From: a bacterium
Lineage (GTDB): Bacteria > Elusimicrobiota > Elusimicrobia > Elusimicrobiales > UBA9959
NCBI GenBank assembly: GCA_021789695.1
Contig: JAJYJH010000005.1
Span: 45,396-109,395, forward strand
Direction of reading: 5' to 3'
Length of the DNA stretch: 64,000 nucleotides
Notes under the pieces: model-generated
What the model was told of the DNA's origin: nothing
The model's input: only the letters and a program-made list of their open reading frames with translations
Databases searched by the model: none
Position numbers and translations under genes: made by a program
Shown here: positions 51,679 through 60,259 of the stretch, in pieces
Layout of the letters: each line of letters starts with the position of its first letter
How positions within the stretch are numbered: the stretch's first letter is position 1

Positions 51679-52430
51679 ACCTCTATGCGCTGCCGCTAAA
51701 GAACCCCTCGACGGAACCGCTGGCCCCGTCGGAATTCCTGTGCTCGGCGCGGCGCCTGCCAGCCGAAGCGGTCAGGGACTTCCTGGCGGAGAACCCGGGC
51801 TACCTCGCCCGCGAAATACAGCTGGAACCAGCCAAGGCGCTTGCCGAAGCGGCAGGCCGCGCCGGCTTCCCCGCGCTGCTCGTAGACGAAAAGGATCTTC
51901 CCGCCGTCCCGCAGCCGCTGGCCGCGGCCAAGGTCTCTCCGAGGGAGGGAGGCTTCGAGGCCGTTCTCCCCGCAGCCTCCGTCTTCGTTCCTTACGATTC
52001 GGTCCGTGTCCTCTGCGCCTGGGGCTGGGATGCCGCCACGGTCCCGGATACGACAGAAGCCCTCACGCAAAGCCTGACCGCCAGGCTGGCGGCTCTTGCG
52101 GGCCTGAAGCCGCCGCCTCAGCCCTCCCCGGTTAAAGACACGTTCTTCAGGGCCGATATCATCACGGACGCGCCGGAGGTTTCACGGATAGTCCTGCGCC
52201 CGGAGGCCCTCGATTTCTCGCCGCTGGGGCGCGCCCGCTCGTATTCCTGCCTGGACAATTTCCGCCCGCTGCTGGACGCGCTTTCCGCGCCGGCCTTCGC
52301 CGCGGTCAAAGGCCCTTTCCTGCCGGCTTTCCTGGCCTCGCGCCCACTGGCCGGGCTTAAAGCGGCCTCGGAAGAAGCCGCCGACTCCGGTCTTTCCCGC
52401 CTCATCCTCCTCAGCCGCTCCGGGAAGTAG
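51675..52430 (+). CDS. unknown protein coupled to the desulfidase-like gene
   Basis: 251 residues, start ATG overlapping the previous stop (ATGA). No signal peptide, no transmembrane segment, Ala/Pro/Leu-rich (VLPAASVFVPYDSVRVLCAWGWD near residue 100). I recognise no domain. The composition resembles its neighbours and the coupling argues it is real and works with the desulfidase-like protein. The end is followed by 51 bp with the GH57 promoter. Confidence 0.6.
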   Translation: MNLYALPLKNPSTEPLAPSEFLCSARRLPAEAVRDFLAENPGYLAREIQLEPAKALAEAAGRAGFPALLVDEKDLPAVPQPLAAAKVSPREGGFEAVLPAASVFVPYDSVRVLCAWGWDAATVPDTTEALTQSLTARLAALAGLKPPPQPSPVKDTFFRADIITDAPEVSRIVLRPEALDFSPLGRARSYSCLDNFRPLLDALSAPAFAAVKGPFLPAFLASRPLAGLKAASEEAADSGLSRLILLSRSGK

Positions 52431-52469
52431 TACCGCACAGCCCACTATCGCCCGGCGGCAAAAGTGGGT

Positions 52470-52475
52470 TATAAT
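52470..52475 (+). promoter_or_regulatory. -10 giving a leaderless start for the DUF3536 GH57 gene
   Basis: Perfect TATAAT ending 6 nt before the ATG at 52482; nothing resembling a Shine-Dalgarno site. No good -35. Confidence 0.6.
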
Positions 52476-52481
52476 TAATTC

Positions 52482-54929
52482 ATGGAAAAGGGTTACGCAC
52501 ACAATAAATTCTTTGCGTTGCACGCTCATTTTTACCAGCCGCCGCGGGAAAACCCCTGGACCGGCAGGATAGACCCGCAGCCCTCCGCCTGGCCCTTCCA
52601 CGACTGGAACTCGCGCATAGCGCGGGAGTGCTACCTACCCAACGCCTTTGCCCGCATCGCTGATTCCCGCGGCCGCGTGCTCGAGCTGGCCAACAACTAT
52701 CTTTATTTCAACTTCAACTTCGGCCCCACGCTCTTCTCCTGGCTGGAAAAACACTATCCCTTCTGCTACCAGCGCGTAATAGGAGCGGCCAGGGAGTCGC
52801 GCGAAAAGACCGGGCATTCCAACGCGATAGCCCAGGCCTACAACCACATGATAATGCCACTGGCCTCTTTCCAGGACCAGCTCACCCAGGCCCTCTGGGG
52901 CATACAGGACTACGAGCGCCGCTTCGGCTTCAAGCCGGAGGCCATGTGGCTGCCGGAGACGGCGGCTTCCGACGACACGCTCCGGCTGCTGGTGGACCTG
53001 GGGATGAAGTACGTCATCCTCTCCCCCTACCAGGCCGACAGGATAAAGCCGCACGGCTCCCGCGACTGGGTGGACGCCGCGCGCGGAGACTTCGACGCGA
53101 CGCGCCCATACGTCTGGCACGACAAACAACCCGACGGCAGCCACCGCAAGGGCCGCAGCCTGGCCGTGTTCTTTTACGACGGTCCGCTCTCGAAGGCCGC
53201 GGCCTTCGAGAGCCTCACCGGCGACTCCGCCGTTTTCGCCGACAGGGTGAACGCCTGCTTCTCCCCGCACTCAAACGTTCCCCAGCTGGTCAGCATGGCG
53301 GTGGACGGCGAGACCTTCGGCCACCACCATAAGTTCGCGGACATGACGCTGGCCCACGCCTTCCGCCACGAGCTGCACAAGCGCGGCATTGAAACGGTCA
53401 ATTATGCCCAGTACTTGGAACTGCATCCCCCTAAAGACGAGGTGATGATAAAACAGGGCCCCGACGGCGACGGGACCGCCTGGAGCTGCGCTCACGGCGT
53501 GCGCCGCTGGAAAGGAGGCTGCGACTGCGGCGCGGAGGGAAAATCCACCGCGTGGCGTCTGCCTTTCAGGGCGGCTATGAACACGCTGCGCGACGCGGCC
53601 GCGGCGGTCTATTCTTCCGAGGCCGCCAAGTTCTTCCGCGCCCCCTGGGAGGCACGCAACGATTACGCCGCCCTCCTCGGCGCCCGTTCTCCAGAAGCAG
53701 AGGACGCCTTCTTCGCCAAGCACGCCTCCAGAACGCTCTCTCCGGCCGACCGCGCCCGGGCGCTGGAGCTGCTGGAGATGCAGAAGTACGCGATGTTCAT
53801 GTTCACCAGCTGCGGCTGGTTCTTCTCCGACGTTTCGCGCATTGAGGCGGTGCAGAACCTGCGCTACGCCGCCCGCGTGGCCGAGACCCTGCGGGACCTC
53901 GGGTTCGAGAACGCGGACAAGGCCTTTCTGGCCATGCTGGAGATGGCGGAGTCCAACTATCCCGAGGCGCAGAACGCGCTCAAACTTTACCGCGACCTAT
54001 TGTCCGAGAACGTCCTCTCGCGGCAGAAGGCCGCGGCGCTTACCGTGGCCGACCACGTCCTGGTAGGCGACGGCTCATCCTCCGAAGAGGTGGCGATTCA
54101 GGAAAGGACCAGCCGCGCCGGCGTACTGTGTTTGCGCGGGAAAGTGTCGGTACCAGGCCAGGACGGGGACTCTTCCCTGCCGTTCTGCTACCTGCGCCGG
54201 GATGCCGAGTTCCCCTCCATGTTTTTCGGCCGGACCGGGGACGGGAACCGCCTCAAGGAACTTTTCGCCTCGGGCGAACCGGAAAAGCTGTACGCGGCCC
54301 TGAAAGCGGAACCAGGCTTTTCGGAGGTGGAATTCGAGGACCTCACTTGGGACGAAAAAAACATTTACGCCTGGATTCTGGCGGACTCCGCCAGGCACAG
54401 CCACGCAGACGCCATTTTTAGGATACTGGAGGACTACCTCTACCTGCTGGCCCGTCTGCCCGGCAAGGCTTCGGCCTCCTGGGCTCCGCTTATGGCGCAG
54501 GCTTCGGCCTACGCCCGTCAGGCGGCAGAGATAGTTTTTTCGCGCGCCCGGCGCACGGGCTCCGCGGAGCAGACGGAGAGGCTCGCCGCGCTGGCCGGGC
54601 GCTTGAAAGCCGCGGGGCTGGAATGCGGCTTCGATCCCTCCCCGGAGGATGCCGCGACCCTGGCGCGCAGGGCGGGTGGGAACGCGCTCAGCTCCCCGTC
54701 CAGAGACTCGCTTTCCCAACTCCTATCGCTGCTGCGGGCGGCTAGGGAACTGGGCCTGCAGGACCTGCTTTTCCATCTGCAGAATTACCTCATGCTCCTG
54801 TTCGAGACCGCCGGGCACGGAGAGGTTCCGTCCGACGCCATAGGGCTGGTCAGGGAACTGTATGGACTTTCCGGCATGGTTATAGACCGCTTCGCCAGCC
54901 GCCTCGAGGAACTGGCGCTCCCCAAATAA
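52482..54929 (+). CDS. GH57 family protein with DUF3536
   Basis: 815 residues, cytoplasmic. The N-terminal half is a GH57 seven-stranded barrel: FALHAHFYQPPRENPWTG at the start, NNYLYFNFNFGPTLFSWLE, and AMWLPETAASDDTLRLLVDLGM, in which Glu is the likely nucleophile. MAVDGETFGHHH carries the second acidic residue, then DUF3536 fills residues ~340-700 (MFMFTSCGWFFSDVSRIEAVQNLRYAARV). Activity of this subfamily has not been shown, but alpha-glucan action is expected. Converges on the DUF1957/DUF4912 pair, separated by a strong terminator. Encoded with pullulanase in the window, it suggests glycogen-type storage. Confidence 0.9.
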   Translation: MEKGYAHNKFFALHAHFYQPPRENPWTGRIDPQPSAWPFHDWNSRIARECYLPNAFARIADSRGRVLELANNYLYFNFNFGPTLFSWLEKHYPFCYQRVIGAARESREKTGHSNAIAQAYNHMIMPLASFQDQLTQALWGIQDYERRFGFKPEAMWLPETAASDDTLRLLVDLGMKYVILSPYQADRIKPHGSRDWVDAARGDFDATRPYVWHDKQPDGSHRKGRSLAVFFYDGPLSKAAAFESLTGDSAVFADRVNACFSPHSNVPQLVSMAVDGETFGHHHKFADMTLAHAFRHELHKRGIETVNYAQYLELHPPKDEVMIKQGPDGDGTAWSCAHGVRRWKGGCDCGAEGKSTAWRLPFRAAMNTLRDAAAAVYSSEAAKFFRAPWEARNDYAALLGARSPEAEDAFFAKHASRTLSPADRARALELLEMQKYAMFMFTSCGWFFSDVSRIEAVQNLRYAARVAETLRDLGFENADKAFLAMLEMAESNYPEAQNALKLYRDLLSENVLSRQKAAALTVADHVLVGDGSSSEEVAIQERTSRAGVLCLRGKVSVPGQDGDSSLPFCYLRRDAEFPSMFFGRTGDGNRLKELFASGEPEKLYAALKAEPGFSEVEFEDLTWDEKNIYAWILADSARHSHADAIFRILEDYLYLLARLPGKASASWAPLMAQASAYARQAAEIVFSRARRTGSAEQTERLAALAGRLKAAGLECGFDPSPEDAATLARRAGGNALSSPSRDSLSQLLSLLRAARELGLQDLLFHLQNYLMLLFETAGHGEVPSDAIGLVRELYGLSGMVIDRFASRLEELALPK

Positions 54930-54963
54930 CCGCGCGGCAGACCCCTCGGAACACCGGCGGATA

Positions 54964-54999
54964 AAGCGGAACGCCCGGGGAGTCCCGGGCGTTCCGCTT
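54964..54999. terminator. bidirectional terminator between the GH57 genes
   Basis: A perfect 16-bp stem (AAGCGGAACGCCCGGG) with a 4-nt loop, GAGT, and AA/TT ends. It lies between convergent stops. Confidence 0.9.
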
Positions 55000-55016
55000 C
55001 TCCGCGCGCAGCGGGC

Positions 55017-56636
55017 TCAGCCCTTCGCGGCCTTCTCCATCTCCCCGGTTGAGAAGACCCTGTAGTCCATCTCCGGAAAGATGTTATCGCGCCACTCAAG
55101 GTCATTCAACCAGCCTTCCTCCAGCCGGTTGCCTATGATCTGCTCGTAGAGCCCGTTGAAGCGGTGGGTGTGCGAGACGAAGCGCTTCGTGGAGTACTGT
55201 TTGGCGGTCCCCACCGTCATCAGGAACGCCCAGTCGGAGGACATGCCCAGCACCACCTCGCGCGCGCACTGGTTGAGCGCTCGCTTGAGCGTGCCGTCGG
55301 CGTTCGGAAACTTGTTGGCCAACTCCACCATGCGCTCCACCTGTTTATGCAGGTGGCGGTACATCCAGTCGTTGGTGCCGTTAAGCCACACTTCGTTGTA
55401 GCCCTTGTCCCCCCAGGTGGACATCGAGGGCTGCACCACCTGGTTATCGGGATGCAGCGAGAGGTACTCGCTCGGAGTGACCATTTTTATCGTCTGCTGG
55501 TCGTAGTGCATCTTCTTGAAGAGAAACTCCAGGAAATCCACGCCCTCGTACCACCAGTGGCCGTAAAGCTCCGCGTCGTACATGGAGACAACTATCGGCT
55601 TGCGGCCCAGGAAGTGGTTCAGGTGCTCTATCTGCCGCTCGCGGTTGAACATGAAGTTCCCGGCGTGGGAGGCGGCGACCTCGCGCGCCTCACGCGGGCC
55701 GTACGGCGCCTTCTGGTCCAGCTGCACGCGACCGGTGATCTTATGGTACTTCATGCCGATATTGCGGCGCACGCCGTCCTGGTGCAGATAGGGCTTTACA
55801 TAATCGTACTCAAGATCGTAGCCGAGGTCGCGGTAGAACTCGCGGTAGCGGTGGTCGCCCGGGTAGCCGGTCTCGGCGCTCCACACCTGCTGCGCGCTCT
55901 CCATATCACGGCCGAAGGCGGCCACACCCGACGGGCAGTACACCGGCGCGTATACGCCGTAGCGCGGGCGAGGACTGCCGTAGATGATGCCGTGCGTTTC
56001 CAGGAAAAAATAGCGTATGCCTTGCGCCTTCAGGAAGACGTCGTCGCCGGGGTTGTAGGCGCACTCTGCCAGCCAGATGCCGCGCGGACCCCGGCCGAAA
56101 TGTTTGCGGTAGTCGTCGGCGGCCAGCTTGATCTGGGCGTGCACGGCCTCCTTGCGGAGCTCCAGCGGCAGGAAGCCGTGCGTCGCGCCGCAGGTAATAA
56201 TCTCCAACTTGCCCATGTCCTGAAACTTCCTGAACCCGTCCAGGATGCGGCCGTGGTAATAGTCCTCGTACAGTTCGCGGATGCGGCGGAACTTGGTCTC
56301 GTACATCTTGGCCACTTCGTAGAACTGGGTGTTACGGTTGCGCACGACCTCCTTCTCGGCGAGCTCCAGGCGCAGGCTGTAATAGCGGCGGAAGCGCTCG
56401 CGCAGCAAATCGTCGGCCATCATGTTGCACAGCGGCGGCGTCAACGACATCGTCACGCGGAAGTCGGTCCCCTCCGCCGTCAGGCGCTCGTAGATGTCGA
56501 GCAGCGGCAGATAGGTCTCGCACATCGCCTCGAAGAACCAGTCCTCCTCGAGAAAATCCTCGTACTCCGGGTGGCGGATGAACGGCAGATGCGCGTGAAG
56601 AACCAGTGCGAGGTAGCCTTTTTCGTTATTTGCCAT
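55017..56636 (-). CDS. GH57/DUF1957 1,4-alpha-glucan branching enzyme
   Basis: 539 residues. GH57 motifs: VLHAHLPFIRHPEY (motif 1), CGATHGFLPL (motif 2), GIWLAECAYNPG with Glu191 as nucleophile, and MYDAELYGHWWYEG with Asp354 as acid-base. A C-terminal helical region ends SMSTWGDKGYNEVWLNGTNDWMYRHL and the conserved QIIGNRLEEGWL. These are branching enzymes that form alpha-1,6 links in alpha-glucan. The start overlaps the DUF4912 stop by 11 bp, a typical pairing that suggests joint function. Length is normal. Confidence 0.93.
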   Translation of the reverse strand: MANNEKGYLALVLHAHLPFIRHPEYEDFLEEDWFFEAMCETYLPLLDIYERLTAEGTDFRVTMSLTPPLCNMMADDLLRERFRRYYSLRLELAEKEVVRNRNTQFYEVAKMYETKFRRIRELYEDYYHGRILDGFRKFQDMGKLEIITCGATHGFLPLELRKEAVHAQIKLAADDYRKHFGRGPRGIWLAECAYNPGDDVFLKAQGIRYFFLETHGIIYGSPRPRYGVYAPVYCPSGVAAFGRDMESAQQVWSAETGYPGDHRYREFYRDLGYDLEYDYVKPYLHQDGVRRNIGMKYHKITGRVQLDQKAPYGPREAREVAASHAGNFMFNRERQIEHLNHFLGRKPIVVSMYDAELYGHWWYEGVDFLEFLFKKMHYDQQTIKMVTPSEYLSLHPDNQVVQPSMSTWGDKGYNEVWLNGTNDWMYRHLHKQVERMVELANKFPNADGTLKRALNQCAREVVLGMSSDWAFLMTVGTAKQYSTKRFVSHTHRFNGLYEQIIGNRLEEGWLNDLEWRDNIFPEMDYRVFSTGEMEKAAKG

Positions 56637-57486
56637 CGGTATTGGTGGTCCTGGTGACCTTTATGTCTATCTCCCTGGAATCGGTCTCGTCCTTGCTCAT
56701 CGCCTTCACCGGCAGGTCCATCAGGCCGTCGGGCAGCGCGAAGCGCATACTGAAGGTCCCGTCCGGGTTCAGGCTGACCTTGCGGCCCGCCACCGTGACG
56801 AAGGCGTCCGGCTCGGTGGCCCCGTAAAGTATGACTTCGCAGTCGGCGACCAGCCAGAACTTCTTCTGCTGCTCCGGCTGCCTCTGCAGGCCCTGCGACG
56901 ACATCGAGCTTACTCCCCACGACGAGGCGCGGCTGAAGACCGCGCGCAGCATCTCCCAGCGCTGGGCCAGGGACTTGGCGACTTCGCCCGAACCTTTGCC
57001 TATGTACTCCACCCCGGAGAGCTGCAGCAGTTTATCGAAGTCCGCGGTGACGGCCATCCACTTCTCGTCGGTCACGTCGGAAACGCGGCCAGGCGGCAGA
57101 TTCACCGTATTGGTCTTAACTATACCTATGAAGCGGCCGTCCGGCAGCACCAGGCCTATCTCGCAGCAGTACGGCTTACCGGCCTCCTGCACGTTGACGT
57201 ACCAGCTGCGCGCCTCGTGCATAATCGAGATGTCGAAGTAGCGAGAGCCGTTCCCGTCGCTCATGTCGTAGACGCGGATCACCTGGCGCCCCTTCTGAAA
57301 AACGTCGTCGCCGTGCTCGCGGCGCAGGTTCTTCTTTGCGTTCTCGGAGATCTCCCAGTAAACGAACATCCAGTTAGGATCGCGCGGCAACAGGGCGGCC
57401 TCGGTGCCGCCATAGCCCTCGGGCAGAGCCCTGTGCTCCGCCTCCGGCGAGGTATTACCCTTCTTCATCTGCCCAGACGAGGTCAT
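56626..57486 (-). CDS. DUF4912 domain protein
   Basis: 286 residues. The DUF4912 domain fills residues ~25-150 (LLPRDPNWMFVYWEIS, YFDISIMHEARSWYVNV, YCCEIGLVLPDGRF). The rest contains WLVADCEVILYGATEPDAFVTVAG, which looks Ig/CBM-like and could bind glucan. These proteins usually sit next to DUF1957 branching enzymes. AAGGAG precedes the ATG and an extended -10 lies ~95 nt upstream. Confidence 0.88.
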   Translation of the reverse strand: MTSSGQMKKGNTSPEAEHRALPEGYGGTEAALLPRDPNWMFVYWEISENAKKNLRREHGDDVFQKGRQVIRVYDMSDGNGSRYFDISIMHEARSWYVNVQEAGKPYCCEIGLVLPDGRFIGIVKTNTVNLPPGRVSDVTDEKWMAVTADFDKLLQLSGVEYIGKGSGEVAKSLAQRWEMLRAVFSRASSWGVSSMSSQGLQRQPEQQKKFWLVADCEVILYGATEPDAFVTVAGRKVSLNPDGTFSMRFALPDGLMDLPVKAMSKDETDSREIDIKVTRTTNTDGK

Positions 57487-57586
57487 ACTGTCTCCTTAAC
57501 CGTTCGGGACGGTTCAACTGTAAAACCGGCGTGGCCTGCCGGCCGCGGATATACGTTTTAAGCTTTCCCCATATTACCCTATTATG

Positions 57587-57595
57587 ATTTTAGCA
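57587..57595 (-). promoter_or_regulatory. extended -10 promoter of the DUF4912-GH57 operon
   Basis: TGCTAAAAT on the minus strand within an AT-rich island of ~50 bp; a ~95-nt leader would follow. This 147-bp gap after btuD holds nothing else recognisable. Confidence 0.5.
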
Positions 57596-57633
57596 TATTA
57601 TAAGGAGGGCGGATGGGGGCGGGAGGGATATTT

Positions 57634-58374
57634 TCAGGCCAGCAGCGGGGAATCGGGCGGTACGCCGTAGACGCCGGCCAGTCTTTCCGGCTTCAGCAGT
57701 TCCGCGGCCGGGCCGAAGTTCCATTTACCTCCGCCCCCGGCCGTCAAGGTCTTGGTGCAGCCGAGCCGAGCAACCCCCGGTTCGTGCAGCACAGCGGCCA
57801 CGGCCAGGCCCTTAGCGGCCAGGCGGCGCAGCAGCCCCATTACCTCCTCTTTATACCTAAGGTCCAGGTGGGAGGTAGGCTCGTCCAGCAGCAGCAGCCT
57901 GGTCTCCTGGGCCAGGGCCTGAGCTATGAACGCCAACTGCCGTTCGCCTGACGAGAGCGTGTTTATGGAGCGCGCGGCCAGGGCGGCCATGCCCGTCTCC
58001 CGCAGGGCCAGGCCGGCGGCGCGGCCGTCCTCTTCGGAATAGCCCCGCCAGAGACCGGCCCGGGCGGTGCGGCCCAGCAGCACGGTCTCCATGACCGAGA
58101 AATCGTAAGGCACGGAAGTCTCGCTGGCCACGTAGGCGGCCAGCCTGGCCAGCCGTCCAGGTCTCAAGGCGGAAACCTCCTCCCCCCCCAGCCTTACGGA
58201 ACCGGAAGCCGCGCGGATATAGCCCGTCAGAAGTTTTAGCAGCGTGGACTTGCCGCAGCCGTTCGGGCCAAGCACGCACATGAAGTCGCCAGGCCTCAGT
58301 TCGAAGGAAAGCTCCGAGAACAGCGGCCGTTCGCCGTAGGAGAACGAGAGTCCCGAGACCCTGAGGACCGGCAT
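57634..58374 (-). CDS. btuD: cobalamin ABC transporter ATPase
   Basis: 246 residues from the ATG at 58374, which overlaps the btuC stop by one base (TGATG). Walker A GPNGCGKST at 36-44, signature LSSGERQ, Walker B RLLLLDEPTSHLD, and switch His in VLHEPG. It is the ATPase of the FepC/BtuD type. A much longer open frame extends upstream through btuC but is a shadow of it. Riboswitch control assigns vitamin B12 as substrate. Confidence 0.9.
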   Translation of the reverse strand: MPVLRVSGLSFSYGERPLFSELSFELRPGDFMCVLGPNGCGKSTLLKLLTGYIRAASGSVRLGGEEVSALRPGRLARLAAYVASETSVPYDFSVMETVLLGRTARAGLWRGYSEEDGRAAGLALRETGMAALAARSINTLSSGERQLAFIAQALAQETRLLLLDEPTSHLDLRYKEEVMGLLRRLAAKGLAVAAVLHEPGVARLGCTKTLTAGGGGKWNFGPAAELLKPERLAGVYGVPPDSPLLA

Positions 58375-59309
58375 CAGGCCTTCCCCCTCGAAGACTTCCA
58401 CAGCAGCCACATGAAGAACGGCGCCCCGGCCAGCGCCATCACCACCCCGGCCGGCACTTCCGACGGGGAAAACAGCGTGCGCCCGGCCGCGTCGGCCGCG
58501 CACAGCAGCGCCGCCCCGCCCAGCGCAGAAGCTGGCACGAGCGTACGGAAGGATGGCCCGGTCAGCAGCCTCACTATATGCGGCGTCATCAACCCTACGA
58601 AGCCTATCGTGCCGCCCAGCGCCACAGCGGCCGAAGTAGAGGCGCAGCCCAGGACGAAGAAGAGCAGTCTCTCCCTGCGCGGGTCTATCCCCAGGTGGTA
58701 GGCGCTCTCCTCTCCCTGCGCCATCGCGTCCAGCGCCCGCCAGCGGGCCAGCGCAGCCGCCCCGCTCAGCGCCGCCAGCAGAGCCGAGGCGGCCAGCACT
58801 CCGGAGCGGGGCGCATACAGCCCGCCCAGCACGAAATAGAGGAGAGAGAAGGCCTTTTCGCGCGCCACCGAGAGGGAGAGCATCACCAGCGCGGTCAGGA
58901 AAGCGCTGACCGCCACGCCTGCCAGCACCAGCGCCGCGTCGGACAGGCGGCCCGTGAGCCGGGCCAGCCAGTACGCCAGAAAGGTGGCCCCGAACGCGCC
59001 GGAGAAAACGGCCAGGAAAAAGAGCGGCGAAGTGCGCGGAATCCCCGCGAGGAAGCAAAGCACCGCGGCCGCAGTGGCGCCGGCGGAGGTGCCCATGATG
59101 TAGGGGTCGGCGAGCGGGTTCTTCAGCACGCCCTGGAAAAGCGCGCCGGCCAGGCCCAGCCCGGCTCCCACGACCAGCGCCGCCAGCGTCCGCGGCAGAC
59201 GCAGGTTCCAGATTATCTCCGGGGAAAGCCCGGCCGGCCCGGCGGCCAGCGAGAAAAGGAAAGCGGCCGCCAGCGCGGCCGGAACGAGGAAAGCCTTATT
59301 TTTCCCCAT
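58374..59309 (-). CDS. btuC: cobalamin ABC transporter permease
   Basis: 311 residues, FecCD/BtuC family with ~9-10 helices: LRLPRTLAALVVGAGLGLAGALFQGVLKNPLADPYIMGTSAGA is the diagnostic N-terminal stretch, and GTIGFVGLMTPHIVRLLTGP lies at the cytoplasmic coupling loop. PSEVPAGVVMALAGAPFFMWLL ends it. The start overlaps btuF by 14 bp. Confidence 0.9.
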   Translation of the reverse strand: MGKNKAFLVPAALAAAFLFSLAAGPAGLSPEIIWNLRLPRTLAALVVGAGLGLAGALFQGVLKNPLADPYIMGTSAGATAAAVLCFLAGIPRTSPLFFLAVFSGAFGATFLAYWLARLTGRLSDAALVLAGVAVSAFLTALVMLSLSVAREKAFSLLYFVLGGLYAPRSGVLAASALLAALSGAAALARWRALDAMAQGEESAYHLGIDPRRERLLFFVLGCASTSAAVALGGTIGFVGLMTPHIVRLLTGPSFRTLVPASALGGAALLCAADAAGRTLFSPSEVPAGVVMALAGAPFFMWLLWKSSRGKA

Positions 59310-60084
59310 GGAGCAGAGCGGAAAGCTTCAATATCTCTCCAAAGAGCCTCGGCCCTGGCCGGGAGAAGGCGTCGCGATCCAGCGTGGTGATTATAAGGCC
59401 GTCCTTCACCGCCGGCAGGCCGCCGGCCATCGGCCGCGAGACAAAGTCCTTTCTGGCTCCGGACAGGAGTATCACGGCCTGCGGCCTCTTCATCAGCACT
59501 TCTTCCCAGTCGGCCTGGAAATAGCCCCGCTTCTCCCCGGCGAACACGTTCATCCCGCCGGCCTTGGCCACCGCGTCGGAGAGGAATGAGTCCCCGCCAG
59601 TGGTCCAGCCTCCGGAATCAGCCTCTATGTAGACCCGCACCGGCTTGCCCTTGTACGGCGGCGGAAGCTCCGCCCTCAGCCTGGCGATCAGCTTCTCCCC
59701 CGCCGCATTCCTGCCCAGGTCGCCCGCTATAAGCCGGATGGTGCGATAAATGTCCTCGACGCTCTTTTCCTCCGGGAGCAGCGCCACCTTGACCCCGAGT
59801 CGGGAGAGCTGACCCGCCGTGGTCCTGGCGGCCCAGTTACCCCCCAACACCAGGTCCGGCTTGAGCGAATAGATCTTCTCCACGTTGGGGCGCAGGTAGT
59901 CGCCGGTCTTTTCTATCTTAGCCGCCTCCGGCGGATAGTCACAGAAATTGGAGACTCCGACCAGATCTTTGCCTGCTCCCAGCGCGAAAACGATCTCGGT
60001 ATAGGACGGCATCAGCGAGACCGCGCGCAGGGCGCGCGCAGGGGCCGCGGCCACCAGTAGGAACAGAAAAACAAGGTATCTCAT
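59296..60084 (-). CDS. btuF: cobalamin-binding periplasmic protein
   Basis: 262 residues with a signal peptide (~18). BtuF features: RAVSLMPSYTEIVFALGAG, VGVSNFCDYPPEA, PNVEKIYSLKPDLVLGG, and WTTGGDSFLSDAVAKAGGMNVF near 180. It delivers B12 or its precursor cobinamide to BtuC. First gene after the cobalamin riboswitch; there is no TonB-dependent receptor in the window, so outer-membrane entry must be encoded elsewhere. The terminator's T-run abuts the ATG. Confidence 0.9.
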   Translation of the reverse strand: MRYLVFLFLLVAAAPARALRAVSLMPSYTEIVFALGAGKDLVGVSNFCDYPPEAAKIEKTGDYLRPNVEKIYSLKPDLVLGGNWAARTTAGQLSRLGVKVALLPEEKSVEDIYRTIRLIAGDLGRNAAGEKLIARLRAELPPPYKGKPVRVYIEADSGGWTTGGDSFLSDAVAKAGGMNVFAGEKRGYFQADWEEVLMKRPQAVILLSGARKDFVSRPMAGGLPAVKDGLIITTLDRDAFSRPGPRLFGEILKLSALLHGEK

Positions 60085-60113
60085 AAAAAAGCCTTCTTCC
60101 GGAGGAAAAAGGC
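60085..60113 (-). terminator. riboswitch-linked intrinsic terminator
   Basis: GCCTTTTTCC, loop TCC, GGAAGAAGGC, then six T, then ATG. One G-T wobble in a 10-bp stem. It ends transcription when the aptamer holds B12. The 3' arm (AGAAGG) is also the only candidate Shine-Dalgarno site for btuF, so forming the hairpin also hides it. Confidence 0.75.
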
Positions 60114-60116
60114 CAT

Positions 60117-60225
60117 CGTTTCCCCTCGGAAAACCGCCATGGGCGGGGGCAGTAGACCGGGCTCACGCCTTGCGGCGAACACCGTTGCGGGGCAGCCGGG
60201 GATTCTCACCCCGTTCCTTCTGCGG
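60117..60225 (-). ncRNA. cobalamin (B12) riboswitch
   Basis: On the minus strand the core reads GGTGAGAATCCCCGG then CTGCCCCGCAACGG, and further on AGCCCGGTCTACTGCC (60163-60148), the B12 box. Flanking pairings are plausible: CGCCGCAAGGCG forms a stem-loop. A TATCAT at 60236-60231 with TG-like context may be the promoter. The boundaries are approximate. Positioned between the FadL-like gene and btuF, it should switch off B12 uptake when B12 is plentiful. Confidence 0.9.
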
Positions 60226-60259
60226 ATGTTATGATACCAAATTAAAGGCCGGATGCGGG

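Noticed and set aside
55164..56657. 497-codon plus-strand frame
   Set aside because: Antisense to the DUF1957 branching enzyme, whose catalytic residues are all on the minus strand.
58375..59058. Upstream extension of the btuD frame
   Set aside because: It overlaps btuC entirely; btuD begins with the usual ABC start at 58374.
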